Notes under the pieces: generated by a model
The model's input: only the letters and a program-made list of their open reading frames with translations
What the model was told of the DNA's origin: nothing
Database searches by the model: none
Part shown: positions 46,580-58,600 of the stretch, in pieces
How positions within the stretch are numbered: the first letter of the stretch is position 1
Layout: each line of letters starts with the position of its first letter
DNA from: Trichomonas vaginalis G3
Lineage: Eukaryota > Parabasalia > Trichomonadida > Trichomonadidae
Reading direction: 5' to 3'
Assembly: GCF_026262505.1 (NCBI RefSeq)
Contig: NC_067203.1
Coordinates: forward strand, 5,828,001-5,892,000
Length of the DNA stretch: 64,000 nucleotides
Made by a program: the position numbers and the translations under genes

Positions 46580-47749
46580 TTAAATTTCATACCATAATTG
46601 GCGAACTTTCATATGACCTCTTCCTACAATGCTGTAAATACTATACGTAGCACCCATTAAGAAGAAGAAAAATGAAAATGCAGGTATAACTTTTTTGAAT
46701 TTGATGCTGCTAATGAATGCATCGAATCCCACGAGCACGGAAAATACATCACAAACTATCGAATATCGGCCAATGTCCAAAGAGTAATGCATTGATTGGA
46801 AAGCTAAAGTAACAATCTGGAATATCAGAAGAGCAACAGAATATCTTGATAAGAATGCTGTTCCTATTACACATGAAGCGAAAACTCCCCAATTTACATG
46901 AAATTCTTCAAGAGATCCAATAAATGAAGCTGATTTTATAAGAAATCCAAATGGAATGAATTTAAATTGTGGATCATGCAAAAAGCCGGCTGTAAATAAT
47001 CCGAATATCCTTTTTGAATAAAAGTATTGAAATACGCTATGAAAACCAAGAGAAATTAAATATGGAAATAGCATTTTAAATGCATTATCGTAGTGTGCGT
47101 TTTTAAAGAAGACTACGAAAAACGAAAACGCTAAAACTATAGCTTGTTTATCGAAAAACGATGCAACTAAAATTGAGTTAAACATAAGTTTTGTATCATG
47201 AAGTTTGTAGCCTATAAATGCTAAAAATACGCATGTCATGTAAATACTATCTGTGGAAATCGTAGAATGATTAATAAGGAATGACGCTGGGTAAATTGAT
47301 AGCAAGCAAGCAGTGGTAACTGGATATTGAACTATGTTCCATGATGTTAAGAACCTTTCAAAGGCCAATGCGCATACGCAATTTGTAAGTAAAATAAATG
47401 CCATTGAAGCTGGCAACCAAAAACCGAGGCAAACTATTCTGCATAACTTAAATAGTATTGGTGCGCCTATAGGAATTGAATTAATGTATTCTGGTGCATA
47501 TGCGTCTGTTTTATTTGCAAAATCTCTTGATGGGAATGCATAATTGTATCTAGAAATGCGCATTATCATTGGTCCATCTCCATAAAGCATAATATTTTCA
47601 GAAGAATTATAAATAAAAACTCCAATCCAAACGATAACAGTGGTTAAAATCATTGATAGTATAATATATTTATCTGTGGGTTTGAATTGCAGTAGTAACT
47701 TTACTGGTGATTGTTTTTCTGAGAGATCTTCAAATTCTAAATTCGACAT
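46580..47749 (-). CDS. Multi-pass membrane protein, GT-C/PIG-V-like
   Basis: The ATG at 47749 (MSNLEFEDLSEKQSPVKLLL) is favoured: the longer reading adds 65 residues of low-quality sequence, and TCAATTTT precedes this ATG. The 389-residue protein has about nine hydrophobic helices. An early luminal loop reads YGDGPMIMRISRYNYAFPSR, and a later segment ACLLSIYPASFLINHSTIST followed by DSIYM resembles the PIG-V-type Y/FPPS...YSES..... pattern of dolichol-phosphate-mannose-using enzymes. A membrane mannosyl- or other glycosyltransferase of the GT-C fold in the ER is the best guess. Because Trichomonas is thought to lack GPI anchors, the substrate is an open question. Confidence 0.5.
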   Translation of the reverse strand: MSNLEFEDLSEKQSPVKLLLQFKPTDKYIILSMILTTVIVWIGVFIYNSSENIMLYGDGPMIMRISRYNYAFPSRDFANKTDAYAPEYINSIPIGAPILFKLCRIVCLGFWLPASMAFILLTNCVCALAFERFLTSWNIVQYPVTTACLLSIYPASFLINHSTISTDSIYMTCVFLAFIGYKLHDTKLMFNSILVASFFDKQAIVLAFSFFVVFFKNAHYDNAFKMLFPYLISLGFHSVFQYFYSKRIFGLFTAGFLHDPQFKFIPFGFLIKSASFIGSLEEFHVNWGVFASCVIGTAFLSRYSVALLIFQIVTLAFQSMHYSLDIGRYSIVCDVFSVLVGFDAFISSIKFKKVIPAFSFFFFLMGATYSIYSIVGRGHMKVRQLWYEI

Positions 47750-48292
47750 TAAAAAAAATTGAGAAAAATTCAAGGAAATAGATTTAATTTCCATAAGAAA
47801 AGATAACACAGAAAAAAATTTCATCAATGAGAAAAGGTATCCCCACCTAAGTTTACAACTATTCAATTTTCGATATTTTTGAAGTCTATTTTCTCTTGAT
47901 AAAATAGATATTTTTATGAAATAACATGACCATACAATGCTCATATCATTATCTACATATTTGTCGCTTCATATATCAAAAAGAAGAGAATTGCTCAAAA
48001 CCTTAAAAAATGGAAGTAAACGATTATTTTTGATTCAAATACTGTTTGGTATTAAAAGCAAAAATAATCATATATTAGAGAATTATCAGCAACAAGTAAT
48101 AGTATATGTGGCAACTTTTAAGAATGAGCCATGCTGCTTAGCTTTTGATACATTTCCATAATTTTGAAAAATTCGATTTTTAATTCATATGTGTCAAAAG
48201 GATATATACTTATTTATATCATATAAAAGAAGGGAAAAATGATTTTAAAAATTGAGAAGTGTTACACAAAAATTTCTATAATGAAATTCACC
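47750..48292. other. Spacer, nothing recognised
   Basis: AT-rich; the upstream extension of the membrane-protein frame and a short plus-strand frame at 47937 have no supporting features. Confidence 0.5.
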
Positions 48293-48440
48293 TTAGAAAA
48301 TATTAGAAAAATAAAGGGAAGTGTAACATTTAGGAACATTATTTTTTGCACCATGTGAAACAAGAACTTCTTCTGTTTCTTTACTATTATTTTCTGCTGC
48401 ATAATGAAGAGCGGTTCTTCCACATTTAGAAAATTTAGAT
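48293..48440 (-). pseudogene. Isolated ankyrin-repeat relic
   Basis: The minus strand encodes KCGRTALHYAAENNSKETEE, then VLVSHGAKNNVPKCYTSLYF and a stop. This is one and a half ankyrin repeats of the same type as the genes at 54096 and 61708 (TALHYAA..NSKE..E.LISHGA). Upstream of it the frame closes within a few dozen bases and no start is seen, so it is the tail of a lost gene. It sits 150 bp downstream of RRP5 in the same orientation. Confidence 0.85.
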
Positions 48441-48588
48441 GTCAAATTCAACGTGAATTCTTAATCGAATTAATTAAAGTTAATTTATTACTCAAATGAA
48501 ACAGATGTCAGTCATTTTAGCATATTAGCTCATGAAAAAAAAGTCAATAATATTTTCTAAATTTTTAATATAAAAAAAAGTTCTATAA

Positions 48589-51500
48589 TTAATTCCCTGC
48601 TTGAATGACACGCTTAGAGAATTCAGAAGCGATCTTATTGATCTTCTTTCTAATGGCTGGGTCATTACCATTCTTTTCTTCGAATGCGCGCCATTTCTTC
48701 AATGTCTGTTTCATTCTATCAATCTTCAAATCGAGAGTTGTCATTCTCTCGAAGATGTTTCTTGCCTTAAGATGTTCTCCGTACTTGCATTCTGCATCTA
48801 CGTAGGCGTTCCATAGCTGATACTTTGTTGGGAACTCATTTATTAAGTTCTCAAACATTGTTCTACCATGTTCTGTATATTCATTTTCATATTCACTGAT
48901 ACCGAATTGTTTTCTGACTTCTACTGATTCCTTGGCCAATCCTTGGAATGTTCCGCTGAGGCATCTCTTCAATTCGTCCTTGGCGAAGTCAACTTTCTTG
49001 TCCTGTAACAATGAGTTCAAATATGATGACCACATTGTAACGTTTTGCTTCACTTTTCTCAAAGCAACTTTCCAAGCTTCTTGGCTGAAATCTTTACGGT
49101 TCTGATGAACTGTTTTAGCGAATCTCAGCCACATTACTTCTTCATCTATTGTCTGTGCAGCTCTCTCAACGATTGGGATGCATTCTTCCATGAAATGCTT
49201 CGGTTCTGCTGAGAGAACAATCAAAGTAATCAAAGCCTGGAAAATGTTTGATTTCTCAGTTTTTTCGCCAATTGGTAATTTGTCTAAGCCTTGTTCGCCA
49301 ATCTCCATTGCTCTCTTGGAATCTCCACCAGCGTAGACGAATTCCATGTATGAAATCCAGAGCTTTGAAGAATGTGGATTTGCAACCAAAGCAGCAGTGA
49401 ATTCTTTATCTGATTTAGGAGCTGAAGGATCGATTTGTTTGGCTTCCAATCTCTGAATATCTTCTTCTGTTTGTTTCCTTCTGATTTCCTTTTCCTTCTC
49501 TTCTTCATCGACTTTCTCTTCGTCACTTAACCATTCGTCCAAATCAATCTCGACTTCCTCTGGTTCTGCTCCTTCGTCGCTTTCTGTCTCCATCTCTTGT
49601 TGTTGCTCTTGTTCTTGTGGTTGATTCTGTGAGTGAATTTCATTGAATTTGAGTGAAATTCTCTCTTTTTCAAGGTCAACTTGAAGAACTTCGACATCAA
49701 CACGAGTATTGACAAGATTGACGAAAGAAAGAGGATCCTTTCCATTCAACATTGAGTGGTGAACTAAACCGGATTTGTTCTGGTAATCATTCAATCTTAC
49801 GAAAACACCATTCTTGTTTGCAGCAGTGATGAATCCGCCGACAACGTCACCAACTTTGAGATCTTGTATTGTCAAAGCAACACCAGTTATGTCACTTCTC
49901 TTTGAGGAAAGAGTGATCTCGGAATCAGTCTTCTTCATGATTTTAACAGTAACAACAGTTCCAAGTGGATACAAAGCTGCAGCGTCTTGAATGAAGCAGT
50001 CAGCGATTGATCCGAAAGGAAGTCTTCCTGTTACGTTTCTTGCCAATCTAACTAACAAAGCGCCTTTGATTGCGTGGCAGACGTATCCTTGGAGGATTTC
50101 GCCTTCCTCGATCTTAATTTCCTTTGGTGTTCCCGTGATGTCTGAGAGTTTCATTGAAACATTCTCTTCAGAAACATTGACGACATCGATGACTTTTCCT
50201 TTCTTCAGACGTGATAATGGATTGAACTGGTATTCATCGATTACATCTGTGACATCGAGTTTCTTCAATGATCCATTTCCTACTTTGACAGTTGCGTAAT
50301 CTCCTGTCTTTATCTTGAGGACTTTTGCGAATTCGACATTGGAAGAAAATGATGGATCGATGCCTGTAACAGTGATCATTTTCTCTGAAACAGATGAAAC
50401 CCAGCCTTCGAACAAATCTCCAACGGAATAAGATTCAGCCAATGGTTTATCAACAACTTTTCTGTTTGTACTTGATAACTGGAGTGATGAAACAGTACCA
50501 AGAACAAATGGAGACATTGATAATCTCAATGAATCATTAGAAACTTTTGTGATAACACCTGTAACTTGTTGGCCAACTTTGAAATCTTCGATTTTCTGTG
50601 GAGAATCAGGGTTTGTTATTAAGAATGTTGCATTGTCACCATTCATTAATGAACCCTTAACTTGTTGTCCTACTTCAGGAACTTGTGATAACTGGCTTCT
50701 ATGGATACGAACTGTTCTTCCATCATTAAGTTTTGCGTTGCAGGAGATATCATTGACGGAAGTGATTGTTGCGACAACATTTTGGGAGATTTCGCTCTTC
50801 AAAAGATATTGTGGATATCCCTTGAGAACTTCGAATGTTTCGTCGCTTTCACTTCTTGAATCAACGACTGTTATCTCGAGTTCTTCGCCAACAGCGATCT
50901 TCTTCTCTGTCTTGTTGTTGTAGTTAACCATTGGACAGATAACGATGCGTCCGTTGACTGTGCAAATGAAGATTGGCTCGAAAACACCGATAACTGTTGC
51001 TTTGACAACAACATTGTTTTCAATTGAACGTGGTTTCTTTGGTGGCAAAACAGCGAATACTGATTTGGAAAGTACATCAGCGTATGCGATCTTTAATGTT
51101 GTTCCTGCCTTGACTTTTTCGTTTGTTAAGCAGATCCAGTCTTCATCCAATTGATATGAGAAATATTCGTCACTTTTTTCTCCATCACCTTGAACTTGTA
51201 TTTCTTGGTCAATTAAATATTTATCATTCAATTTCTTGGCATCTTTGAGGAAAGAATCGAGGAATTTAATGGATTCGCCATCAGCAATTGGTGTTGTCAA
51301 TCTGATATGTCCATCTTCTGTTACTTGGTCAACAAAAGCATTGACGGAATCACCAAGAGTTAATTGTCTGGAGTGAATTAATCCTGATGCTCTTCCGAAG
51401 AAAGAAACAAAGGATCCGTAATTCTGTATACCTGAAACAAATCCGAAATAGTGTTCTCCGGCCTTGATTGACTTTGTGTCCTTTGGAATGGACTCTGTGT

Positions 51501-53394
51501 TCTCTCTGATGCAGCGCTTCATTGTGAAATATGCTGGAGCGTTTGTGCCAGGATTTCTGATCAAACAAGCGTGTCTCAGTTTATCTCCAATGTTTAAGTT
51601 CTTGAAGATCAATCTGGAGAGTGGCTCGTAATCAGAGAAATGTGTGGCTTGGATGACAGAGTTGATTTCACCGTATTTGGCTGGAACACGGACATAAACT
51701 GCGTCTTCTGTGAATCTGTCAACAGTTACAGTGCATGTTTGGCCGAGAGTAAGGATTTGTGACTCGTCTGTTGATACAACGCAGTTTATCTTGTCACCAT
51801 CGACACTGGAGATCATTGTCTTGATAACATAGCCTTGTGGATACTGTTTGGAGATATCTTGGCCTTGTGATACTGGTAAACTGGAGGATCTGATCATGCC
51901 AACAAGTCCATTGATGAATTCAACAATAATGGCGGACTTTCCACTCTTTCTGACAAGTGCATGTGTCCATTCCTTAGATTCGCATAAATTATGAGCGATT
52001 TCAAGGGATTCAACACGTGGAAGTTCACTTGTAACGAACTTTTCCTTCATGGCAACACGAACATGGCCTTCAGAAACTGAAAGAACGACGCATTTCTTGA
52101 CATCTCCTTTCTTTGGCTCTGGATCATTGTCGCAGTAGCTGACTGGGCAGAGGGCTGTAAGGAATGGAGATAACTCGACGAAAATGCCGATCTTGTCGTT
52201 GATGGCCGAAATTGTGGCATCTAAGATTTGTCCTGGATGAACATCATCAGCTGAGAAGACAGCAAGGTCAATGATCTCTGGATCATCAGCTGCGAGCAAG
52301 AGATCATCAATTGGCCTTCTCTCTGTAATGCGGACAACATGATCTTGGCCAGCCATAAGAGCATGGCTCTTTGTCTCCTTTTCGGGGATAAAGACACGTA
52401 AATTCTCGTTATCTGGCATTGTAAATTCGATACCAACGTTATATCTGATGCGCGATACTTTTGATGTGACTTTAGAGCCGATTTTGGCATCAAGGCAGTA
52501 TGGGCGTTCGCCGTTAACGATACGGGGGATGGCTGTGAACCAAATTGTCTTTTGTGCGTGGTCGATCAAGACTGGCCTGACTTGGACGTTGTTTCCATTG
52601 GTAAGACCAGGTGGCCATGAGTATTTCGAGCAAAATCCGTTGAAAGACTGTGCATTGATCGCGAGGGCGCCATTTGTGAAATTAGAAGTAACGAGGCCAT
52701 CGAGAACATCGATTGGACGGAGTGTATCGAAGAATGGCTTGACGGTTGGAACGGATGGGAAGAAGTCTTTCTTTGTTAATTCGCATTTATAAATTGATTC
52801 TGAAGTCTTCTTAAGTAATGTGACGAAAGCTGGTTGACCAACCTCGAGCTGAGCTGGGAATGGAAGGAATGCTGTAACATTTTCCTTGCCAAGATCGATA
52901 ATATAACCACGATCTTCCTTTGATTTGACTGCACCCCAGAAAATGCGTCCTTCTTCTGGCTCAATCATTGAGTTAACAAGATTTGGACGTATTGAGAGTT
53001 CAACTGGATGTGTTCCGGCTGAAATGACTGTTGCCATCAAGAAGTCTCCAATATTGAAGAAATTTTCTAATTCAGGAAGTTCCTCGTCGTTTTTAATTGC
53101 GTGTTGAAGGCGTTGAAGGAATGGATCGTTGATTTCAGTGAGTTGAAGTGTGCCGCGGGCATTTCCTGGAAGCTCAAGGAATATCATATCATCCTGGAAC
53201 GATAGAATTGATGCGAGTGTGATACATCCTTGGCAAAAATCTTCGGCTTTTGGAAGAGATGGGACTTTTACTCCAGATTTCTTCTGTTTTTTAGATTTTG
53301 CGTTTTTGGATTTAGTTCCAAAGAGTTTTTCCTTTTTAATTTTGTTGTCTTTTGGTTGCGGGGCCTTACCTTTTGAGGAGGCGTCTGCTTCCAT
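48589..53394 (-). CDS. RRP5: RRP5/PDCD11-like ribosome biogenesis protein
   Basis: 1601 residues. The N-terminal Lys-rich tail (KGKAPQPKDNKIKKEKLFGT) is followed by an array of S1 RNA-binding domains; clear ones include the segment VGDVVGGFITAANKNGVFVR (about residue 1200). An acidic linker (EQQQEMETESDEGAEPEEVE) separates these from C-terminal HAT repeats (ANPHSSKLWISYMEFVYAGG, FPTKYQLWNAYVDAECKYGE, ARNIFERMTTLDLKIDRMKQ). This two-module build is that of yeast Rrp5 (1729 residues) and human PDCD11 (1871). Known role: nucleolar protein needed for early pre-rRNA cleavages of both 18S and 5.8S rRNA. The start has GGTCAAAAATGG context. No break is seen. Confidence 0.95.
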   Translation of the reverse strand: MEADASSKGKAPQPKDNKIKKEKLFGTKSKNAKSKKQKKSGVKVPSLPKAEDFCQGCITLASILSFQDDMIFLELPGNARGTLQLTEINDPFLQRLQHAIKNDEELPELENFFNIGDFLMATVISAGTHPVELSIRPNLVNSMIEPEEGRIFWGAVKSKEDRGYIIDLGKENVTAFLPFPAQLEVGQPAFVTLLKKTSESIYKCELTKKDFFPSVPTVKPFFDTLRPIDVLDGLVTSNFTNGALAINAQSFNGFCSKYSWPPGLTNGNNVQVRPVLIDHAQKTIWFTAIPRIVNGERPYCLDAKIGSKVTSKVSRIRYNVGIEFTMPDNENLRVFIPEKETKSHALMAGQDHVVRITERRPIDDLLLAADDPEIIDLAVFSADDVHPGQILDATISAINDKIGIFVELSPFLTALCPVSYCDNDPEPKKGDVKKCVVLSVSEGHVRVAMKEKFVTSELPRVESLEIAHNLCESKEWTHALVRKSGKSAIIVEFINGLVGMIRSSSLPVSQGQDISKQYPQGYVIKTMISSVDGDKINCVVSTDESQILTLGQTCTVTVDRFTEDAVYVRVPAKYGEINSVIQATHFSDYEPLSRLIFKNLNIGDKLRHACLIRNPGTNAPAYFTMKRCIRENTESIPKDTKSIKAGEHYFGFVSGIQNYGSFVSFFGRASGLIHSRQLTLGDSVNAFVDQVTEDGHIRLTTPIADGESIKFLDSFLKDAKKLNDKYLIDQEIQVQGDGEKSDEYFSYQLDEDWICLTNEKVKAGTTLKIAYADVLSKSVFAVLPPKKPRSIENNVVVKATVIGVFEPIFICTVNGRIVICPMVNYNNKTEKKIAVGEELEITVVDSRSESDETFEVLKGYPQYLLKSEISQNVVATITSVNDISCNAKLNDGRTVRIHRSQLSQVPEVGQQVKGSLMNGDNATFLITNPDSPQKIEDFKVGQQVTGVITKVSNDSLRLSMSPFVLGTVSSLQLSSTNRKVVDKPLAESYSVGDLFEGWVSSVSEKMITVTGIDPSFSSNVEFAKVLKIKTGDYATVKVGNGSLKKLDVTDVIDEYQFNPLSRLKKGKVIDVVNVSEENVSMKLSDITGTPKEIKIEEGEILQGYVCHAIKGALLVRLARNVTGRLPFGSIADCFIQDAAALYPLGTVVTVKIMKKTDSEITLSSKRSDITGVALTIQDLKVGDVVGGFITAANKNGVFVRLNDYQNKSGLVHHSMLNGKDPLSFVNLVNTRVDVEVLQVDLEKERISLKFNEIHSQNQPQEQEQQQEMETESDEGAEPEEVEIDLDEWLSDEEKVDEEEKEKEIRRKQTEEDIQRLEAKQIDPSAPKSDKEFTAALVANPHSSKLWISYMEFVYAGGDSKRAMEIGEQGLDKLPIGEKTEKSNIFQALITLIVLSAEPKHFMEECIPIVERAAQTIDEEVMWLRFAKTVHQNRKDFSQEAWKVALRKVKQNVTMWSSYLNSLLQDKKVDFAKDELKRCLSGTFQGLAKESVEVRKQFGISEYENEYTEHGRTMFENLINEFPTKYQLWNAYVDAECKYGEHLKARNIFERMTTLDLKIDRMKQTLKKWRAFEEKNGNDPAIRKKINKIASEFSKRVIQAGN

Positions 53395-54095
53395 TTTTGA
53401 CCAGAACTCAAACCGTTTTTCTTCAAATCAAATTTTTTGTGTCTCAATGAAAATCTTTCCCCTGAATTATAAATTTTATGTGAAATATCTAACGCCTTAA
53501 TCCCAGAGTCCTCGTTTTATTATGGATTTTTATTGTTATCGCAAATTTTTAAATTTTTTTTTATTCGATACACAACGTTAATTTGGTAAGCAATACATGA
53601 TATGCATGCTTAGGAATGCTCTATATTATCGTAAATGGCTTCTTCAGATGTTAATATTTTATGCGCATAAACAAAATTTGGTCAAATTCAATTATAATAT
53701 TGTTAAAGTATCAAAACATGATAATTTCGAATCGAAATCATTCATATCGCCTATTGAAAACTATATTATGAAAAAAAAAAGATATATAATGATTGAATGA
53801 AATGAAGCTTACAAAATAATAAGCCATTATATAAGTTCATCCCTTTTTCTCGTTCCCTTCATGTAATAAAAATATAAGTCTTTGAAAGAATATCTTATTG
53901 TTTTCGACTTTCTTATTGTTATTTTTCCATTTTACAAGTATAAATATAAAGGTTGGCCCGCAAAAAATATGTTATTTCGCAGGGAAAAAAATTCAAAATC
54001 CAAAATCTTTGTGAATATCTTTTCTATATGTATAACATAGCATCTAAAAATATTGCATATAGTAAAATGTTGATTTATGACTTATAAATTTTTTA
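53395..54095. other. Spacer with one copy of a dispersed 45-bp motif
   Basis: At 53951..53995 a block beginning GGTTGGCCCGCAAAAAATAT and containing GTTATTTCGCAGGGAAAAAA is about 85 percent identical to 59619..59663. The rest is AT-rich and gene-free. Confidence 0.6.
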
Positions 54096-55440
54096 ATGTC
54101 TGATCAAGACATTTCCCCAAATAAATACAGTGAATTGCGAAGTATCTGTAAATACGACATTGATTTATATAATGTATTGTATCAGCTAAAAACGGAAAAT
54201 GAAGAAGATTTAAACAAGATTTACAAAATGATCAAAACAGAATTGATTGAATCAAAGAAGCATCACCCTGAAAATATTCTAAAAGGCATTTTAAATATTA
54301 TTCCATGGAACAATCTCTATACAATGTCATATTTTTATCTTGCCAAACTCATATGTGATGATTATCATGTCACAGATATCGTATATGTTAATACTATGAG
54401 ACAAAATGGAATTGAATTAGACAAATTTAATGATTTTGAAAAAATTAAATCCGAAAACCTAAAAATTCATAGAGAAAATACAATTTACAGAGCAATTATG
54501 TATAATGACTTAAAAACATTCATTGTATTCACCGAAAGAAAAGACTTTGATGAAAACCAAGTACTTTACAGCAGTTTTTATCCAAATCCTGAAGACTTTT
54601 TCTACCAGCTTTCATTTCTTGAATTATGTTGTTACCATGGAGCAGTTGATTGTTTCAAGTTTTTAAGAACAAAATTTAACTCAAAAATAACAAAAAGATC
54701 TCTAGAATTTTCATTTTTAGGAGGAAATCCGGAGATCATGAGTGAATGTTTGAAATATCAAAAACCAAACAAAGAATGCATGAAATATGCAATTATTTCA
54801 CACAACATTGATTTTGTTACATTCTTGATGAATGAGTACAATATAGAGATCGATTTAAATCATTGTGCACAATATCATAATCTTGAATCATTTTTAGTTT
54901 ATTTTGACCAGACTAATGATTTTAACAAATGCTTTATTTATTCATCAATTTTTGATATTCCATCTCTATTCGAATATTTCTTATCACATTGTTCAAATAT
55001 CAATGAAAAAGATAAATGTGGACGAACTGCTCTTCATTATGCAGCATTGAATAATTGTAAAGAAATAGCCGAACTTCTTATTTCAAATGGTGCAAATATC
55101 AATGAAAAAGATAATGATGGAAAAACCGCTCTTCATTATGCAGCAAAATATAACAGTAAAGAAATAGTCGAACTTCTTATTTCACATGATATAAATATCA
55201 AAGAAAAAGATGAAAAACGCTCTTTATTATGCAGCAGCAATCCATAGTAAAGAAATAGTCGAACTTATTTCACATTTTTGCAAAAATCAATGAAAAAGAT
55301 AATGATTTAAAAAGTGTGCGCATACCATATGTGTTAAAAATCGAAAAATCAGTATTTTTAACATCCATAAATGAAAAACATGTAAATGAACAAACCGCTC
55401 TTCCCTATGCAGCAGTTCTTACATCACATGGCGCACATGA
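54096..55440 (+). pseudogene. DUF3447-type ankyrin-repeat protein, frameshifted 3' end
   Basis: The open frame 54096..55247 gives 383 residues: an N-terminal helical region (MSDQDISPNKYSELRSI), the DUF3447 region with LELCCYHGAVDCFKFLRTKF and YAIISHNIDFVTFLMNEYNI, and two to three ankyrin repeats (GRTALHYAALNNCKEIAELL type). At about 55210 two or so bases appear lost within the next TALHYAA repeat; ankyrin sequence then continues in another frame to about 55440 (IHSKEIVEL, then ALPYAAV). The gene may still make a shortened protein. Such proteins form a very large family in T. vaginalis; the role is unknown, presumably protein binding. Confidence 0.85.
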
Positions 55441-55665
55441 ATAATGTTGCTACATTAGATGTATCTTTTACTTATATTTTCTAAAAAGACCTTATTTTAT
55501 AATTATATTTTTTTTTACCAGCTATCATCTTTTGAAACATATGTAACGATTTTTTAAAGTCGGCAATCATGAACAATGAATGCGAATCATATGATTGCTG
55601 ATGAACTTGCCAAATGATTCAGAATGAGAAATAGAAAAAAAAAAATTAAACTGAACAGAAAGATT

Positions 55666-58600
55666 TTATAAATTTTGTATTGGAAAACAAGACAAACATA
55701 GGAAAGCTGCTGTTTGTGCTTCTTCGGAATCTTTTTCTAACAATGAGTTTGCAATAGTCTGAGCTTCGTTGTAATTCTCTTTTTCAAGCAGAGATTTATG
55801 TGCTATGAAGCAGATAACAATCAATGCGGCGAAGTCACCTTGTCTGGATCTCTTCATGAGCGAAACAACGCATTCTGGATCAGGATCACAGAATTTAACT
55901 GATTCGCAGATCTCAAACAAGCCAACGAATGATGTAGGAGGTGGACAATTGAAGCCAGTTATTTCGTGAATGAGATAAACAATCTCTTTCTGTAATAACT
56001 GGTCTTGTGTCAAAGAATTAGCGACAATAACAGGTAGATATGGTTTAAGCATCGCTACATCCTTTTGTTTTCTTAGTACTTTGACGATTTTTTGGTGTTT
56101 GAGTATCCATTCAAGAACTTTCGGAATCTGATTAAAAATTAAAGGGAGAGTTGTAGGTTTTGAAAGGCAAATAGTCAGAGCAGCCCTATATATCTTGCCA
56201 TCTGGTAATGATTTTGTGATAAATGGTATCATTGACGTAGAACGAGCAAATGGATCTAAATATGGCATGACTTCTGAGAGATTTTCGCCTTTAAAGTATG
56301 GTTCGAATATGGCTACACATAAAGGAACAACTTCTTCGTCGCGGATTCGTGCTGTCTGCTTTGCAAACCTGATTTTTATGTCATCTGTCACTTTTTCAAG
56401 AGAAGACTTAATCAATTCGATGAATTTCATTGACTTTGAAGTATCCCATGTATCAACATCGATCTCGTAGTTCTCGTTATGCATTACGAAGGCGTATTGG
56501 ACTTCTGGACGTTTGATATCGATTAAATCTTTGGTTATATCGGTTTCTTCGCATAATTTCACGATCATTTCGTGTTTGGTCAGGACATATTCCAAAAGTG
56601 TCTCAATAATCTGCTTATTAAATGTAGATTTTTTGAGAACATTTTGGAGAAGTGAGAGATGGTTGATTTCTAATAGCGCTGTAGCAGCTTTCGCTAATGT
56701 TTCGCTGGAATCAAACACTAATGCGGCGGAATCTGGCCTCTCTTGGAAAATTTTGATAATAAATGTTTGAGCACACTCCAAAAGCTCGTTTTCTCTCTCT
56801 TTAAATAATATAAGGAAGGCAGTGATCGATGCAATAGTGAAGTTTTCGCAGAAAAGCGTGGCAGCATCTAAAATACACTGAGAATTGAATGAAACAGCCA
56901 CACAATGAACGGCTTCTTGCAAAGGAAGGTGTGTTCTGACTTCTATCTTCTTTGTTAGGCGTCCCATGATCCTTAAAATGTATTCTATCGCGATATGTGA
57001 CTTTTCGAAGATAGGAATGTAATAACCAACAATCTTGGCAATCAGAGATAAGAATCTGTCAAATCCTCCGTTGATATTATCGAGTTTTGATGAACAATTA
57101 TAATTTAATGTTGGAAAATCAGGATTTGTGTGCTCATCGCCTGTCAAAGCTTCTAATATTGACAGTAATAACTGGAAATAGATAGAATCTGTTGTTTTCT
57201 GGACAAATGGTTCGATTAATAATTGGATATCGCTTGGAGTTTCTGCAATCATCAAAGTTCTCTTCAGCATGAATAGCAAATCATTTGTTATTTCCTTTGC
57301 ATTCAGTATTATGCCTGTAGCAAACGGAATATGCTCAATTTGCCAGATTGGTGAAATTGTTATTAATTCGCCAATGCAACGGTATATATCATCATTGGAC
57401 ATGTATTTAAGACTCATTACAAAGTCAAACAAACAACATTTCGGAGGGAACTCGGATTGAATTTCCTGACTATTTTTGAGAACTTTCGCGAGTATTGAAA
57501 TAATTTCAGTACATTGTTCTACATTTGAAGGATCAGGAAGATGCTCTGTCGCGAATTGAATGAAAGGTGTGACATGTCTTTTTAGCTTAGAGAGTGTTAA
57601 AAAGACCAATCTAATAGAAGAATTTGTTTTTGTGCTTGATGAGAACAAAAACCAGCCTCTACTCTGGTTTGTTGTATATGTTTGTAATGACTGTGTTGCT
57701 AAATGTACATCTACATATGCAAAAGCCGCATAAAGTGAAGAAATTACCTCTGACATTTTTTCTGCGTTGTTTCCAATGATATTCATGACTTTTATGACGT
57801 TGTTTGATGCTTCTTGTTTCGAGCAGCGCCATGTTAGCTGGTTAATGAAGTCAAATATGATGTTTCTGCACTGTTCATTATTTCCAAAACGTTTCAGCAT
57901 CGATCTCAAGGCAATTGAGTGTTGGTTCGGATCAATTGATGTCAAAAATGAGCTAACATCACCAACCAATGGACAAATGTCCTTTAATTGTTTCTGAGAT
58001 AAATCTGGATAGTATTGGATGAACAAAAGCATGTGCATTGTGAGCAGAGGTGGGAAATCTGATAATTTTACGCTGTTTTTATTAAAGAAAGTATTCAAAA
58101 TTGAGAAATGAACTTGAGCAAATTTGAATCTTTCGTAAACGCAATGAGAAAAGAACGTAAGGACATCAGAAACAGGCGCATCAATATGTTTTCCCAATAA
58201 TGCTGAAGCGTCTATGACAAATTGTTCAGATATCGTATTTGATGCGGAAAAACAGTCTTCAAACAACATAACCATGTCTGTCCATGACATTATATGATGG
58301 CCACCTGCAAGAAGAGCTAATGCAAGTTCGGCCAATGTCCCTGCTTCAAGGGGAGTGAAAACTCTGTGAAAACACTGTTTTATCTCTTGGTAATCGAGTT
58401 CTGCGTTTAGTTTCACGAGACATGTTAAAGCGTAATGGAAGCCAAGACGTTGCTCAAGCTCGCCGTTAATTGCTGAATTTATTAAAAATTTCGTAATTCT
58501 TTGCGAAGTTTCTGGAGTAATGAACGTAGAAATTGCTCTGACGGCAACATTAAAACCATTAACAGCAGCATCATCTGGTAAAGTCGAAGTAAAATGGAAA

